Notes: generated by a model from the letters alone, not told the origin. DNA of 64,000 bases from Litorivicinus sp. (GCA_028339155.1 JAOLBK010000011.1:1-64000); one strand, 5' to 3'. Positions 47,093-57,656 are shown, counted from the first letter of the stretch. Program-made: numbers and translations.

Positions 47093-48296
47093 CACCCCAA
47101 AGATCAGAGACACTTGAGTAAACAAATACTCGACAACCAGATCCAACAACACGGTCAAGAATCTCACGCTGCCGCACCGCAGCCAAAGGTGCGAGAGCAT
47201 CCACCAAAATCAAGGTCTCCGCGCCTTGTGCTAAAGCCCTGGCTATCTGCAAACAGGCCGCCTCAGAAGATGAAAGCCCTCTATTATTGAGGCCGATTCG
47301 GTATTCAAGACTACCCCCGAAACGAATGTCCCATCGAGCAATACCGACTATTTCCATCAGATTACTAAAGTGGTATTCACCAACTTCACTAGCATCCCAA
47401 GCAAAATTAGTGCGTAGGGTGCCCGGTAAAAATTCGGCTTCCGGGCCCAGAACAGTAATTGGCGAACCATTTCTGACCAACTCTTCTGCGGCTAACAGCA
47501 TCACCTCAGGAGCCACGGTAGTCAGCACATGAACTCCATCACCTCTGGTTCGAATGATTTTCCCTAATTGCTTAACGAGCCCATCAGGGGTGCCCTGAAC
47601 GCTAATCTTAGGGCTTCTAATCAAGGCTCTTGCTTGCTGAAAGTGTCTGGTTGGCATGAGATCAAGAAACAAAAAGCCCAGCAATATCACCCAGACCACA
47701 TCCGACAATCCGAGAGCCGCATGCAACATTAAAGCACCCAAAACAGTGCCGAAAGCATGCATTTTCCCCCCAACATCCCTCGACAACCTTGGGATCCAAT
47801 CGGGGGCCATAGCATCCAAAGCCAATGCCAAACCAGACCACTGCGCTCGATGAATCAACGTAATCGACGTATAAGTCGCCGAAACTATAATCAATGCAGT
47901 CAAGATCCAAAGTGGGATAAGAGCCACCGATTCAAGATCAGTTGATATACTTACAAGGACCAGTAAAAAGAGCCGCGACACCACCACCAATATCAATGCA
48001 AACCAATGCACGGATAAGCTTCTATGTTTTTGCTGGGGCTCAAGTATCAAACTGCCAACAACAATAGATTGCCAGTGGAAAAAACGTACCTTAGAGCTGC
48101 CATCAACACAGAGAATACAACCTAGAAAACATGCCCGAACACGATTGAGATTACCGTATTGGTCAACAAAGATTGTGCCGGATTTGGGGGGTGATTGAGA
48201 TCCTTCAGTCAAACGATAGCCCAGAGCACAAGCCTCATTTGCAACCGCCTCAAAGGTGGCTCCCGTGGCTATCAAACCATCTAACATGGCGGTCAT
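47070..48296 (-). CDS. degenerate ABC-transporter-like membrane protein (NHLM/NHLP exporter-like), first of pair
   Basis: C-terminal pattern ITVLGPEAEFLPGTLRTNFAW...GLSSSEAACLQIARALAQGAETLILVDALAPL aligns by eye to an ABC NBD with lost motifs. Confidence 0.7.
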   Translation of the reverse strand: MTAMLDGLIATGATFEAVANEACALGYRLTEGSQSPPKSGTIFVDQYGNLNRVRACFLGCILCVDGSSKVRFFHWQSIVVGSLILEPQQKHRSLSVHWFALILVVVSRLFLLVLVSISTDLESVALIPLWILTALIIVSATYTSITLIHRAQWSGLALALDAMAPDWIPRLSRDVGGKMHAFGTVLGALMLHAALGLSDVVWVILLGFLFLDLMPTRHFQQARALIRSPKISVQGTPDGLVKQLGKIIRTRGDGVHVLTTVAPEVMLLAAEELVRNGSPITVLGPEAEFLPGTLRTNFAWDASEVGEYHFSNLMEIVGIARWDIRFGGSLEYRIGLNNRGLSSSEAACLQIARALAQGAETLILVDALAPLAAVRQREILDRVVGSGCRVFVYSSVSDLWGDDVISLD

Positions 48297-48826
48297 AGTT
48301 GAACGCCACGCCCCAGAAGCCTCACTAGCCTAATCTGCTGACTAATAATAGTCAGCTTACAGTGCTCGCCAAGCGCTGGAATATAGTCGCCTAATTCGGT
48401 AACCACCTGCTGCGAGCGCACTGCCTGGCTAAATAAACGATCAGCCATTAAACGTGAACCAACGAGGTCCCTAATATCCTGCACGGATATAGTTTCACCG
48501 GCCTCTGAAAATACCTGGCCCGCTAAAACAGAGCCATCACAATTAACTCTAACGGACTCACCCAAAGGCCTCGCGTCAACAGATGAGGGGATTAAAACTG
48601 CCAGTCGTGCTCGGGCGGTGCTCCCAAGACCTCTATGCGACGTCACTACACCCATTACAGAAGTAGTGTCAGCTACCCGAACCGCCCATAAGCTGATACA
48701 CCAAATAAACATCAACCCAATCAGTAGTGGCCACAACCACCACATTCGAACCGGTAACCCAAGACCATCTGTCTCTGATTGATTCCTTCCTTGCGCCAAG
48801 TAACATCCTCTATAAAGTGGTCTCAA
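48293..48826 (-). CDS. truncated HlyD-like membrane-fusion protein
   Basis: single TM WWLWPLLIGLMFIWCISLWAV followed by a short beta-rich domain; start may be TTG at 48799 behind AGAGG. Confidence 0.5.
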   Translation of the reverse strand: MRPLYRGCYLAQGRNQSETDGLGLPVRMWWLWPLLIGLMFIWCISLWAVRVADTTSVMGVVTSHRGLGSTARARLAVLIPSSVDARPLGESVRVNCDGSVLAGQVFSEAGETISVQDIRDLVGSRLMADRLFSQAVRSQQVVTELGDYIPALGEHCKLTIISQQIRLVRLLGRGVQL

Positions 48827-49226
48827 GCCGGCTCAAAACGTACCGGAATTTCCAAGTTGCTGCCTCAACGTCGGCCAGATCACGAGCCAGCGGTTCAATC
48901 AGCCGGATTTCAGCTGACATAGCCACCGCCAGTGCAATAGACCAGCTTTCTCTATGACGCCTTGAAAGCGGCAGTTCTAAGGCCCAAACAGGTGTATCTA
49001 CTATCCAACTAACCCGTGTCTTAACCTCAAGATACCACTCGGATATTCCCAGCAAAGCGCCGCCACCACGCACTCGATCACGACAACTTAGCTTGCCATC
49101 AAGAATCAGACAGGGCTTGGGAAATTCGATTTCAATTTCAGAATCCAGATACAAACCACGACTGTGGTCAACGATCCATTGCAAATCTTGATTCTCGAGA
49201 TGAGCTATCCATGGATTCACTCGCAA
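48810..49226 (-). CDS. cNBD-like protein, diverged
   Basis: KPCLILDGKLSCRDRVRGGGALLGISEWYLEVKTRVSWIVDTPVWALELP resembles a diverged cNBD; non-ATG start (TTG 49226 or GTG 49220). Confidence 0.45.
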   Translation of the reverse strand: MRVNPWIAHLENQDLQWIVDHSRGLYLDSEIEIEFPKPCLILDGKLSCRDRVRGGGALLGISEWYLEVKTRVSWIVDTPVWALELPLSRRHRESWSIALAVAMSAEIRLIEPLARDLADVEAATWKFRYVLSRLETTL

Positions 49227-49330
49227 GCTCCCAGCAAAGTATCACTATTCAACTCAAACCAATTATCGCCGAAAAACTGTAACTTGGTAACTTGCCTAAT
49301 TGCTAGCTGCCACAAGCAGTTTACAAGGAA

Positions 49331-50848
49331 TCAGGTCTTAGGCCGCATCGTTGGAAACAGAATAACATCCCGAATTGAGGACTGCTCAGCAAAAAACATC
49401 ACGAGCCGATCAATGCCTATACCTTCACCCGCCGTTGGTGGCAATCCGTACTCCAGTGCTCGCACATAGTCTTCATCATAGTGCATCGCCTCACCATCAC
49501 CACTGGCCTTTTGTAGAACCTGTTCACGAAAACGTGCCGCTTGATCTTCTGCATCATTGAGTTCACTGAAACCATTCGCTAACTCACGTCCACCAATGAA
49601 AAATTCAAAACGATCCGTAACGAACGGATTGTCGTCATTACGTCTAGCGAGTGGACTAACTTCTGCTGGATATTCAGTAACAAAGGTCGGATGCATGAGC
49701 TTTTCTTCCGCCACCGCCTCAAAAATTTCGATCTGAATCTTGCCGAGACCCCAATTATCCTTAACTTTTATATCAAGATTGTGAGCCAATGAGCGAGCCA
49801 TCTCTAGATCATCTAGAATTACATCAGATGCTATTTCACAGTATTTCAATATCGCTTCTTTGACGGTTAACTCGTGAAATGGCTGTTTCAGATTTACCTC
49901 CGAACCATCTTCTAAGCGAAATTCGGATCGGCTACAAACCTTTTCCGCCACCTCACGAATCAATGATTCAGTTAGTACGATAAGGTCCCGGTAGTCGGCA
50001 TAGGCCCAGTAGAATTCCAGCATTGTGAATTCTGGATTGTGTCGGCTAGACAACCCCTCATTTCTAAAGTTTCGATTAACTTCAAACACTCGCTCAAACC
50101 CACCCACAACCAAGCGCTTCAGATATAGCTCAGGGGCAATGCGAAGATACATATCGATATCCAAAGCGTTGTGGTGCGTCACGAAAGGCTTCGCTGTCGC
50201 CCCACCCGGTATTACCTGAAGCATCGGCGTCTCAACTTCCAAAAACTGACGCGATTCAAAAAATTGACGAATAGCAGCGATCACCTGCGACCGCATGGTA
50301 AAGACCTTGCGCGTGCCCTCATTAGTCATAAGATCAACATAGCGCTCGCGATAACGCAATTCAGTATCTGCAAGGCCTTTATGTTTGTCAGGCAGAGGTC
50401 TCAGGGATTTCGTTAGCATCCTAATGTCGTCAAGGTGTACGGAAAGCTCACCAGTATTGGTTCTAAACAGAATACCGGATCCGCCCACAATATCGCCTAA
50501 GTCCCAGCTCTTGAAATCATCATAAACACCATCCTGAAGATCTGCGCTTCGGGCATACAGCTGAATCCTTCCACTCACATCTTGAATTGTAAGAAAGCTG
50601 GCCTTTCCCATGATCCGCCGGAGCATGATCCGACCACAAACGAAAACTTCAATACCCGCCTCGGCCAATGCCTCTTTCTCAGATTCACCATGGGCAATAA
50701 TTAGTTCAGCAGACAAATGTGTACGGCGAAAATCATTTGGAAATGCGGGTTGGGCCTTGTCACGAATCAATGCCAGTTTTTTGTAACGTTCAGCCACTAA
50801 TTTGTTTTCATCTAGTTCTACAGATGGTGTATTCGTCTCAGTAGTCAT
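49331..50848 (-). CDS. lysS: lysyl-tRNA synthetase (class II)
   Basis: [55 protein letters not shown]. Confidence 0.97.
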   Translation of the reverse strand: MTTETNTPSVELDENKLVAERYKKLALIRDKAQPAFPNDFRRTHLSAELIIAHGESEKEALAEAGIEVFVCGRIMLRRIMGKASFLTIQDVSGRIQLYARSADLQDGVYDDFKSWDLGDIVGGSGILFRTNTGELSVHLDDIRMLTKSLRPLPDKHKGLADTELRYRERYVDLMTNEGTRKVFTMRSQVIAAIRQFFESRQFLEVETPMLQVIPGGATAKPFVTHHNALDIDMYLRIAPELYLKRLVVGGFERVFEVNRNFRNEGLSSRHNPEFTMLEFYWAYADYRDLIVLTESLIREVAEKVCSRSEFRLEDGSEVNLKQPFHELTVKEAILKYCEIASDVILDDLEMARSLAHNLDIKVKDNWGLGKIQIEIFEAVAEEKLMHPTFVTEYPAEVSPLARRNDDNPFVTDRFEFFIGGRELANGFSELNDAEDQAARFREQVLQKASGDGEAMHYDEDYVRALEYGLPPTAGEGIGIDRLVMFFAEQSSIRDVILFPTMRPKT

Positions 50849-51943
50849 TACAGTCCCTGCTTTAAACTGGCTTCGATAAAGGGATCTAACGCACCATCAA
50901 GTACTGCTTGAGTATTTGATGTTTCTACCCCGGTGCGCAAATCTTTGATACGACTTGAATCCAATACATACGATCTAATCTGACTACCCCAGCCAATGTC
51001 AGCCTTAGAATCCTCAAGCTCTTGAGCATCTGCCCTACGGAATTCCATTTCTCGTTCATAAAGCTTGGCCCGCAACTGTTTCATTGCGGAATCTTTATTC
51101 TGATGTTGTGATCGTTGACTCTGACATTGCACCACAACTCCTGTTGGTTCGTGCGTGATGCGGACAGCTGAATCCGTCCGATTAACATGCTGACCACCCG
51201 CACCAGAAGCCCGATAGGTATCTATCCGCAAATCCGATGGGTCGATCTCAATTTCAACATTGTCATCAATTTCCGGAGCTACGAATACTGAAGAAAACGA
51301 CGTATGGCGTCTAGCACCAGAATCAAAGGGGCTTTTGCGGACCAGCCGGTGCACACCTGTCTCTGTCCGCAGCCAGCCAAATGCATAAGCACCTTTAATA
51401 TGTAAGGTCGCGCTTTTGATTCCTGCCACTTCTCCGTCAGACACCTCGACTACCTCTACTTTGAAACCTTTCCTCTCGATCCACCGAAGATACATACGAA
51501 GTAACATACTTGCCCAGTCTTGGGCTTCCGTTCCACCCGAACCCGCCTGAATATCGAGGTAGCAATTATTTTCATCAGTTTCACCAGAAAACATGCGGCG
51601 AAATTCTAATTCAGAAACCAAAGCTTTTAATCGCTCCAGTTCTGCATCCACCTCAATTAGACCTTCTTCATCACTTTCTGATAACAACATCTCTGTCAGT
51701 TCACGCTGATCGGAAACGCCGAGATCTAATTCATCAATAGTATGAACCACAGCCTCAAGGCTAGCACGCTCGCGACCCATATCCTGGGCTCTCGCTGGCT
51801 CACTCCAAATATTAGGATCTTCAAGTTCTAGATTGACTTCGTCTAGGCGTTCGCATTTAGCAGTGTAGTCAAAGATACCCCCGTAGCACGTTAGTACGCG
51901 CTTTCAGGTCTTCAATTAGTGTATTTCGCGCATTCGTTTCCAT
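50848..51943 (-). CDS. prfB: peptide chain release factor 2, programmed +1 frameshift at 51869-51874
   Basis: [16 protein letters not shown]; 24-codon leader [24 protein letters not shown] ends at CGG GGG TAT CTT TGA C; +1 shift continues [34 protein letters not shown]. Confidence 0.96.
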
Positions 51944-52003
51944 CAAAATACTCAGTTCATCTCGAAAAACCGAAGATTCTACAGAATCTCGCACTCTTCG
52001 TCT

Positions 52004-55000
52004 TCAACCAGTTCTTGGTAGAGGCTCTTCCATATCATCTGCATCGCCGATCGGAGCCGGTGGAACATGTCGGTTAAGCAGCGCGCCCAGTAACGGTGGA
52101 ACAAAAAACAGTGTTAAAAGTGTCGACAACAGCAATCCTCCAAACACAACCACTCCGATTCCTCGGTATAATTCGGAACCCGCCCCCGGAAAAATAATGA
52201 GCGGCAAAAGCCCGAACAAGCTCGTCAAAGTCGACATGAAAATAGGACGGATTCTATTCCTTGTAGCCTCAAGAATGGCTGCTGACGGATTCATTCGATC
52301 ATGCTGAATATGCCAAAGGGTTTGCTCAACCATTAAAATGGCATTATTGACCACCACCCCTGTAAGAATTATAAAGCCGAGCATTGTAAGCATATCAAGC
52401 GACTGCTCAACGAACATATTCAGAAAAGAGAGCCCCAAAATACCACCCGTCGCCGCAACTGGAACGGTGACCATTATCACTACTGGCAAAGAAAAACTTC
52501 TTAGCAAGATAGACAATAATAAGTAAATAACCGCCACTGCGAGCACCACATTCTCTTGCATAGCAGACCAAGCTTTTGAGAGCTCATCGGCTGCCCCTGA
52601 CAAACCGAGCCGAACCCCGTTTTTCGACGCTATGTTAAATGGATCAATAATGTTCTCTTTAATCTGCTCAATGGCGACCTCCAGAGGAATAGACTCATGC
52701 AACCGCAATTCGATGGTAACAACCCGTTGAGCAGCCTTACGAAGCAATTGATCGGCTGTGGACTCAATCGAAATAGTAGCGACTTGACCAATTTTCACTG
52801 AAGATCCATCTTTAGCAACAATCGGAATATCAGAAATATCCTCAATTTTCGACATTTCTCGAGTTTCAGAAGTCAGAACCAGTTCAATCAGATCGCCAGC
52901 GTAAGCAATCTCCCTCACCTTTATCCCGTCGTTGTATACATCCAATGCCTGAGCAAAATCTCGGGCGGAAACGCCGGCTCTTGCTAACGCGTCTGCATTC
53001 GGCCTTACTACTACCTCAGGGCGAGTCGCATTTTCAGAGGGTCTCACACGGATTTGATGCCCTTTTTCTCTGGGGAATAACTCGGCCACTTGGCGACGAA
53101 TATCTTTGGAAGCGGGGGCAACGGAATCGAAGTCTGGACCCAAAACATCAATTAAAATACCTCGAGATCCGCCTACAGATCTCCCGAACAACGAAGCTTG
53201 GGTGACGAATGCTCGCGCTCCCGGAGCCTTTGCTACAGGATCTGAAAGAACTGGGATTAACTCTCTAATTCGACCTGACTCAAGTGTTGAAGCACCAGCA
53301 AATGCTCCCCCATTGTAAGCAACGAAAAAAAATCGATCCACTGCAGGTCCGTTCTCGGGGTTTGGCTCTTCCCATAAAGGCCGTGCCGCATCTTCCATGG
53401 TTTGTGCAAACTCAAGTGTTGCGTCCCTTGTGTACCCCGGTGGAACGGAAATTCGTCCAAATACAAAGTTACGATTACCGTCCGGCAAGTAGTCCAATGG
53501 AGGCATGAGAACAACTAACGTAGCAACAGACAAAGAGACCAAACCCGCAACAACTGCCAAACCAAGAATCCTTGAGCTAACAAAAATTCGGCCATAACTG
53601 AGAACCAACTGGGTGAACCAGGACGCGACATGGTCAATCACGGGAATAAATCGCGACTGTCCCGGCTGATTCACGTTCTTCAAAAAGCGCGAGGCTAGCG
53701 CAGGGATTACTGTAATCGATACCACCACCGAAACAATTACGGATGCACTAATCGCTACCGCTATGTCTCTAAAAAGCTGCCCCACAGGAAGGTCCAGAGC
53801 CAGGATTGGGAGAAACACCACAACTGTAGTCAAGGCTGAACCCAAAATTGGCGCCCAGACTTGACGAGCACCCCAATACGCAGCCCTATGGATCGCGACG
53901 CCGCTCTGCCTCAACCTGTAAATATTTTCAAGACTAACAATCGATGCATCAACAACCATGCCGACGGCGAATGCAAGACCGGCAAGCGATATCACATTGA
54001 TTGAAAGTCCGAGCACGGCGATTGCTACAAATGTACTGATTATAGAAACTGGAATAGCGATCATGATAATTAGAGTGGGCAAAAAAGCCCTAAGAAATGT
54101 CAATAAAATCGTTACTGCGAGCGCTCCGCCGATCAGAATATTGTTCTGAACAAGGTCTAATGCCGACCCAATATACAACGTTTCATCATAAACAATTTTA
54201 AGTTCTAGGCCCCGCTCAGCTAACACACCTTTATTCAAGTAATTAACCTGCTCTTTAAGCGAAGTTAGCGTGGTCACAACATTTGAAGCTGGCTCACGAA
54301 GGACCCCAAAAGTGATCGCGGGCTTACCATTTAACCGACGGAAGCTGCTCGGCTTTTTATAAATAAGCCGAACATCAGCAATATCACCGAGCTTGATATT
54401 GGATACCCGATTATTTCGAAAATCAGTTCTAATGACTAGGTTTTTTGCAGTATCAGGTGTGTAACTGATTGCCTCAGTTCGCAGAGTAAAATTACGATTC
54501 CCTTCAGTGAGTTCACCTGCATTTACCTCGGCTGAAGACCCTCGAATAGCATCAGCTATCTCCTGTATGGACAAGCCAAACTCAGAAACCTTCTTCATAT
54601 CCAGGGAAATTCGAATTTCTTGCTTGGCGCCCCCACGAGAGGTCACCTCAGAGACGCCTCTGATGCGAGTCAATGGCTCAACAATCACACTCTCAACAAA
54701 ATCAGACAACGTATCAACATCAACGTTCGATCCGTCACTAGCCACCATAGCCATTCGAGCGATTGGTGAGTCATCTGAGTTAGAAGTACGAACCTGTGGT
54801 TGTTTCGCGTCCGAAGGTAACCCAGAAACTCGGGCCAACTGACCGAGCAGCTTCACCATCGCCGCATCCATATCCTGACCGACTGCGTAGGTCAAAGTGA
54901 CCCGACCAGAGCCAACCCGACTATCACTTTGAATACTCTGCACACCCGAAAGCCCGGCAAGTTCTCTTTCGAGTCTTAATATAATTTCCTGCTCAACATC

Positions 55001-55174
55001 TTTTGCAGAAGCTCCTGACCACGACACCCTCACCTGCAAGACCGGCTTATCAATGTCAGGAGTTAGTTGGATTGGTATTGTTTGAAGTGATGCGACCCCG
55101 AATAGGACCATCGAAAAAACGATCGCCAAAACTGCAATGGGTTGCGAGATTGCCGCACGAATCAATCCATTCAT
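52004..55174 (-). CDS. RND efflux transporter (AcrB/MMPL-like HAE family)
   Basis: 1056 aa; AISQPIAVLAIVFSMVLFGVASLQTIPIQLTPDIDKPVLQVRVSWSGASAKDVE. Confidence 0.94.
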   Translation of the reverse strand: MNGLIRAAISQPIAVLAIVFSMVLFGVASLQTIPIQLTPDIDKPVLQVRVSWSGASAKDVEQEIILRLERELAGLSGVQSIQSDSRVGSGRVTLTYAVGQDMDAAMVKLLGQLARVSGLPSDAKQPQVRTSNSDDSPIARMAMVASDGSNVDVDTLSDFVESVIVEPLTRIRGVSEVTSRGGAKQEIRISLDMKKVSEFGLSIQEIADAIRGSSAEVNAGELTEGNRNFTLRTEAISYTPDTAKNLVIRTDFRNNRVSNIKLGDIADVRLIYKKPSSFRRLNGKPAITFGVLREPASNVVTTLTSLKEQVNYLNKGVLAERGLELKIVYDETLYIGSALDLVQNNILIGGALAVTILLTFLRAFLPTLIIMIAIPVSIISTFVAIAVLGLSINVISLAGLAFAVGMVVDASIVSLENIYRLRQSGVAIHRAAYWGARQVWAPILGSALTTVVVFLPILALDLPVGQLFRDIAVAISASVIVSVVVSITVIPALASRFLKNVNQPGQSRFIPVIDHVASWFTQLVLSYGRIFVSSRILGLAVVAGLVSLSVATLVVLMPPLDYLPDGNRNFVFGRISVPPGYTRDATLEFAQTMEDAARPLWEEPNPENGPAVDRFFFVAYNGGAFAGASTLESGRIRELIPVLSDPVAKAPGARAFVTQASLFGRSVGGSRGILIDVLGPDFDSVAPASKDIRRQVAELFPREKGHQIRVRPSENATRPEVVVRPNADALARAGVSARDFAQALDVYNDGIKVREIAYAGDLIELVLTSETREMSKIEDISDIPIVAKDGSSVKIGQVATISIESTADQLLRKAAQRVVTIELRLHESIPLEVAIEQIKENIIDPFNIASKNGVRLGLSGAADELSKAWSAMQENVVLAVAVIYLLLSILLRSFSLPVVIMVTVPVAATGGILGLSFLNMFVEQSLDMLTMLGFIILTGVVVNNAILMVEQTLWHIQHDRMNPSAAILEATRNRIRPIFMSTLTSLFGLLPLIIFPGAGSELYRGIGVVVFGGLLLSTLLTLFFVPPLLGALLNRHVPPAPIGDADDMEEPLPRTG

Positions 55175-56250
55175 GAATCATCTCTCACAACACGAACGTC
55201 TTGGCCTTTCCTTAAACCTTCCTGGCCCTGAGTCACAACCAAGTCAGACTCATTGAGCCCTTTCATTACTGAGATTCGATCACCAAAGCCAACACCAAGC
55301 TCAATTCTCCGTGGCTCTGCCTTGCCATCCACAACTAAAACAACTCGATGGCCCTTTTTTCCTGGGATCACCGCATTTTTGGAAATCGTCACTCGCTTCT
55401 CAAGAGGACCAGTCGGCAACCTAACCTCAACACTCTCACCGATTACCAGGCCATTCGTAGGCAATTTAGTAATACTTAACCGCACCACGCGGGAGCCAGT
55501 ACGCTGATTTTGCTCTGGCAATAATGCACGTACTTTGAGATCGGTTTGCTGGCCACGCAGTTGAGTAGAAACGATTTGTCCAACTTGCAATGCATCGTAC
55601 GCTTCGGCTCTAACTTCAACTTCCAGTTCGATTCCGCGGTCTGGCAAAATCTCAAAGAGTTGGTCCCCTAGTTTTGTGTATCGGCCTTCGGATGCGGCTA
55701 CGCTGACTACCCGCCCAGAGTATTTCGCCAAAACAGACGTTCGATCTTTCCGTCTTTGGGCATTCTCTATGCTCAATCGCACGTCCATATGTTCAAATTC
55801 CGCCTTGACCAAATCACTCTGGGTTTGAATTAAGTTGATTTGCGCCTGATCCATTGCGTCCCTAGTCAATAAATCACGCGTATTTAGAGTTTTCGCTCGA
55901 GACAATTGATCTTCTCGCAACTTCTGACGCGCAATCAATAAATCACGTATCGATTGCAGATAAACCTCTCGAGCCTTCAAGCTATCCAGTTCAGACTGGA
56001 TATCATCTGTTGAGAACCTTGCAAGCAAGTCGCCTTTGTTTACCCTATCACCGACGCGAACTTTAACTTCCTCAACAGTTTCAGACACTTCCGCAGAGGC
56101 TACCAAGTTTTGAGCAATCACCACTCGACCAGTGACTACAGTAATACTATTAACAGCCGCGATAATGGCGCGGTCGACATAGACTGGAACCGTCTTGGCC
56201 ATCGTCCATGACGAGACGGTCAAAAAAAAGAAGGCAAAAACTAGACGCAT
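55171..56250 (-). CDS. RND periplasmic adaptor (membrane-fusion) protein
   Basis: signal-like N-terminus; VRVGDRVNKGDLLARFSTDD; coupled to the RND gene by a 4-nt overlap. Confidence 0.9.
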   Translation of the reverse strand: MRLVFAFFFLTVSSWTMAKTVPVYVDRAIIAAVNSITVVTGRVVIAQNLVASAEVSETVEEVKVRVGDRVNKGDLLARFSTDDIQSELDSLKAREVYLQSIRDLLIARQKLREDQLSRAKTLNTRDLLTRDAMDQAQINLIQTQSDLVKAEFEHMDVRLSIENAQRRKDRTSVLAKYSGRVVSVAASEGRYTKLGDQLFEILPDRGIELEVEVRAEAYDALQVGQIVSTQLRGQQTDLKVRALLPEQNQRTGSRVVRLSITKLPTNGLVIGESVEVRLPTGPLEKRVTISKNAVIPGKKGHRVVLVVDGKAEPRRIELGVGFGDRISVMKGLNESDLVVTQGQEGLRKGQDVRVVRDDS

Positions 56251-56341
56251 TTCAACTCCACTTTTTTTAGATTAAATGAAAGATGCTTTATGCTCCCGTT
56301 TTACGATTTTTTAAAGCAATTTTTTAACTCATTTAGGAAAT

Positions 56342-56785
56342 ATGATGCAATACCTTCATACAATGATTCGGATTACCGATGTCGACGCTTCGATTCGATT
56401 TTTTTGTGACGGATTAGGACTGCAAGAAGTTACACGGCACTCCAATGAGCAAGGACGGTTCACACTTATATTCCTAGCTGCGCCAGACGACCTTGACCGG
56501 GCACAAGAAACCAAAACACCGATGATAGAGCTCACCTACAACTGGGACCCAGAGGAATATAAAAGTGGTCGGAACTTTGGACATTTAGCGTTTTGCGTTG
56601 ACGATATCTATGCCCTTTGCACCCACTTGCAAGCCATGAATATTGTAATTAACCGCCCACCTCGCGATGGGCACATGGCATTTGTAAAAAGCCCTGATGG
56701 TATCTCGGTGGAACTCCTTCAAAAAAGTAACTCTTTAATTCCCTCAGAACCATGGGTATCAATGACTAATACAGGTTCATGGTGA
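56342..56785 (+). CDS. gloA: VOC/glyoxalase I-like protein
   Basis: MQYLHTMIRITDVDASIRFFCDGLGLQEV; GHLAFCVDDI. Confidence 0.83.
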   Translation: MMQYLHTMIRITDVDASIRFFCDGLGLQEVTRHSNEQGRFTLIFLAAPDDLDRAQETKTPMIELTYNWDPEEYKSGRNFGHLAFCVDDIYALCTHLQAMNIVINRPPRDGHMAFVKSPDGISVELLQKSNSLIPSEPWVSMTNTGSW

Positions 56786-56846
56786 ATTCAATAAATTTGA
56801 TACACTACATTGTGAGACATTTTAAAACCAAGAATAGAGAGACAGC

Positions 56847-57623
56847 ATGAAAAAAATGAACATAATTATTCCTTTAGCAATTGCCGGTATTGTAATCGGT
56901 GTTTTTCTAAAGCCGGAACAGAACGTTCAAGTGGCCAAGTCCGAAGTTCCTAATCCGCTGAGAATTGCTACCGAAGGAGCATACCCGCCATTCAACGGGG
57001 TCGACTCAAATGGCAAGCTTGTTGGATTCGATGTCGACATTGCAAACGCGCTGTGTGAAGAAATGCAGGCAAATTGTGTTTTGGTTGCACAAGATTGGGA
57101 TGGAATTATCCCGGCATTGGTAGCTGACAAATACGACGCGATCATCGCTTCGATGTCGATCACTGATGAACGTAAACTAACAATCGACTTTACAAATAAA
57201 TATTATTCGAATTATCTCGCTGTAATTGCACCCAAAGGCGGTGTATCTGGGGTAGATAATCTTAATGGGAAAACCGTAGGCGCACAGCGCTCAACAGTGG
57301 CCGCTCAGTGGGCAGAGGATAATCTGATGGGCAAAGCTGATGTTAAACTCTATGACACACAAACAGCTGCGTATTCTGATCTCGAGACGGGAAGATTAGA
57401 CGCCATGGTTTCTGATATTTATCCGGCTATGGATTGGTTGAAAACCAACTCAGAATTTGTGCTCGCTGGTGAGAAAGTTGACATCAATGATCAGATTGGC
57501 ATTGGTATCCGTCAAAATGAAGAAGCACTTAAAACTGCGTTCAATAAAGCCTTAGAGTCCATACGAACTAACGGAAAGTATGCTGCAATTAATGCTAAAT
57601 ATTTCTCAGCAGATATCTATTAA
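56847..57623 (+). CDS. amino-acid ABC transporter substrate-binding protein (Lys/Arg/Orn-type)
   Basis: LRIATEGAYPPFNGVDSNGKLVGFDVDIANALCEEM. Confidence 0.92.
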   Translation: MKKMNIIIPLAIAGIVIGVFLKPEQNVQVAKSEVPNPLRIATEGAYPPFNGVDSNGKLVGFDVDIANALCEEMQANCVLVAQDWDGIIPALVADKYDAIIASMSITDERKLTIDFTNKYYSNYLAVIAPKGGVSGVDNLNGKTVGAQRSTVAAQWAEDNLMGKADVKLYDTQTAAYSDLETGRLDAMVSDIYPAMDWLKTNSEFVLAGEKVDINDQIGIGIRQNEEALKTAFNKALESIRTNGKYAAINAKYFSADIY

Positions 57624-57656
57624 TTAGTTTACGGGAGCCCTTGCTCCCGCTTTTAA

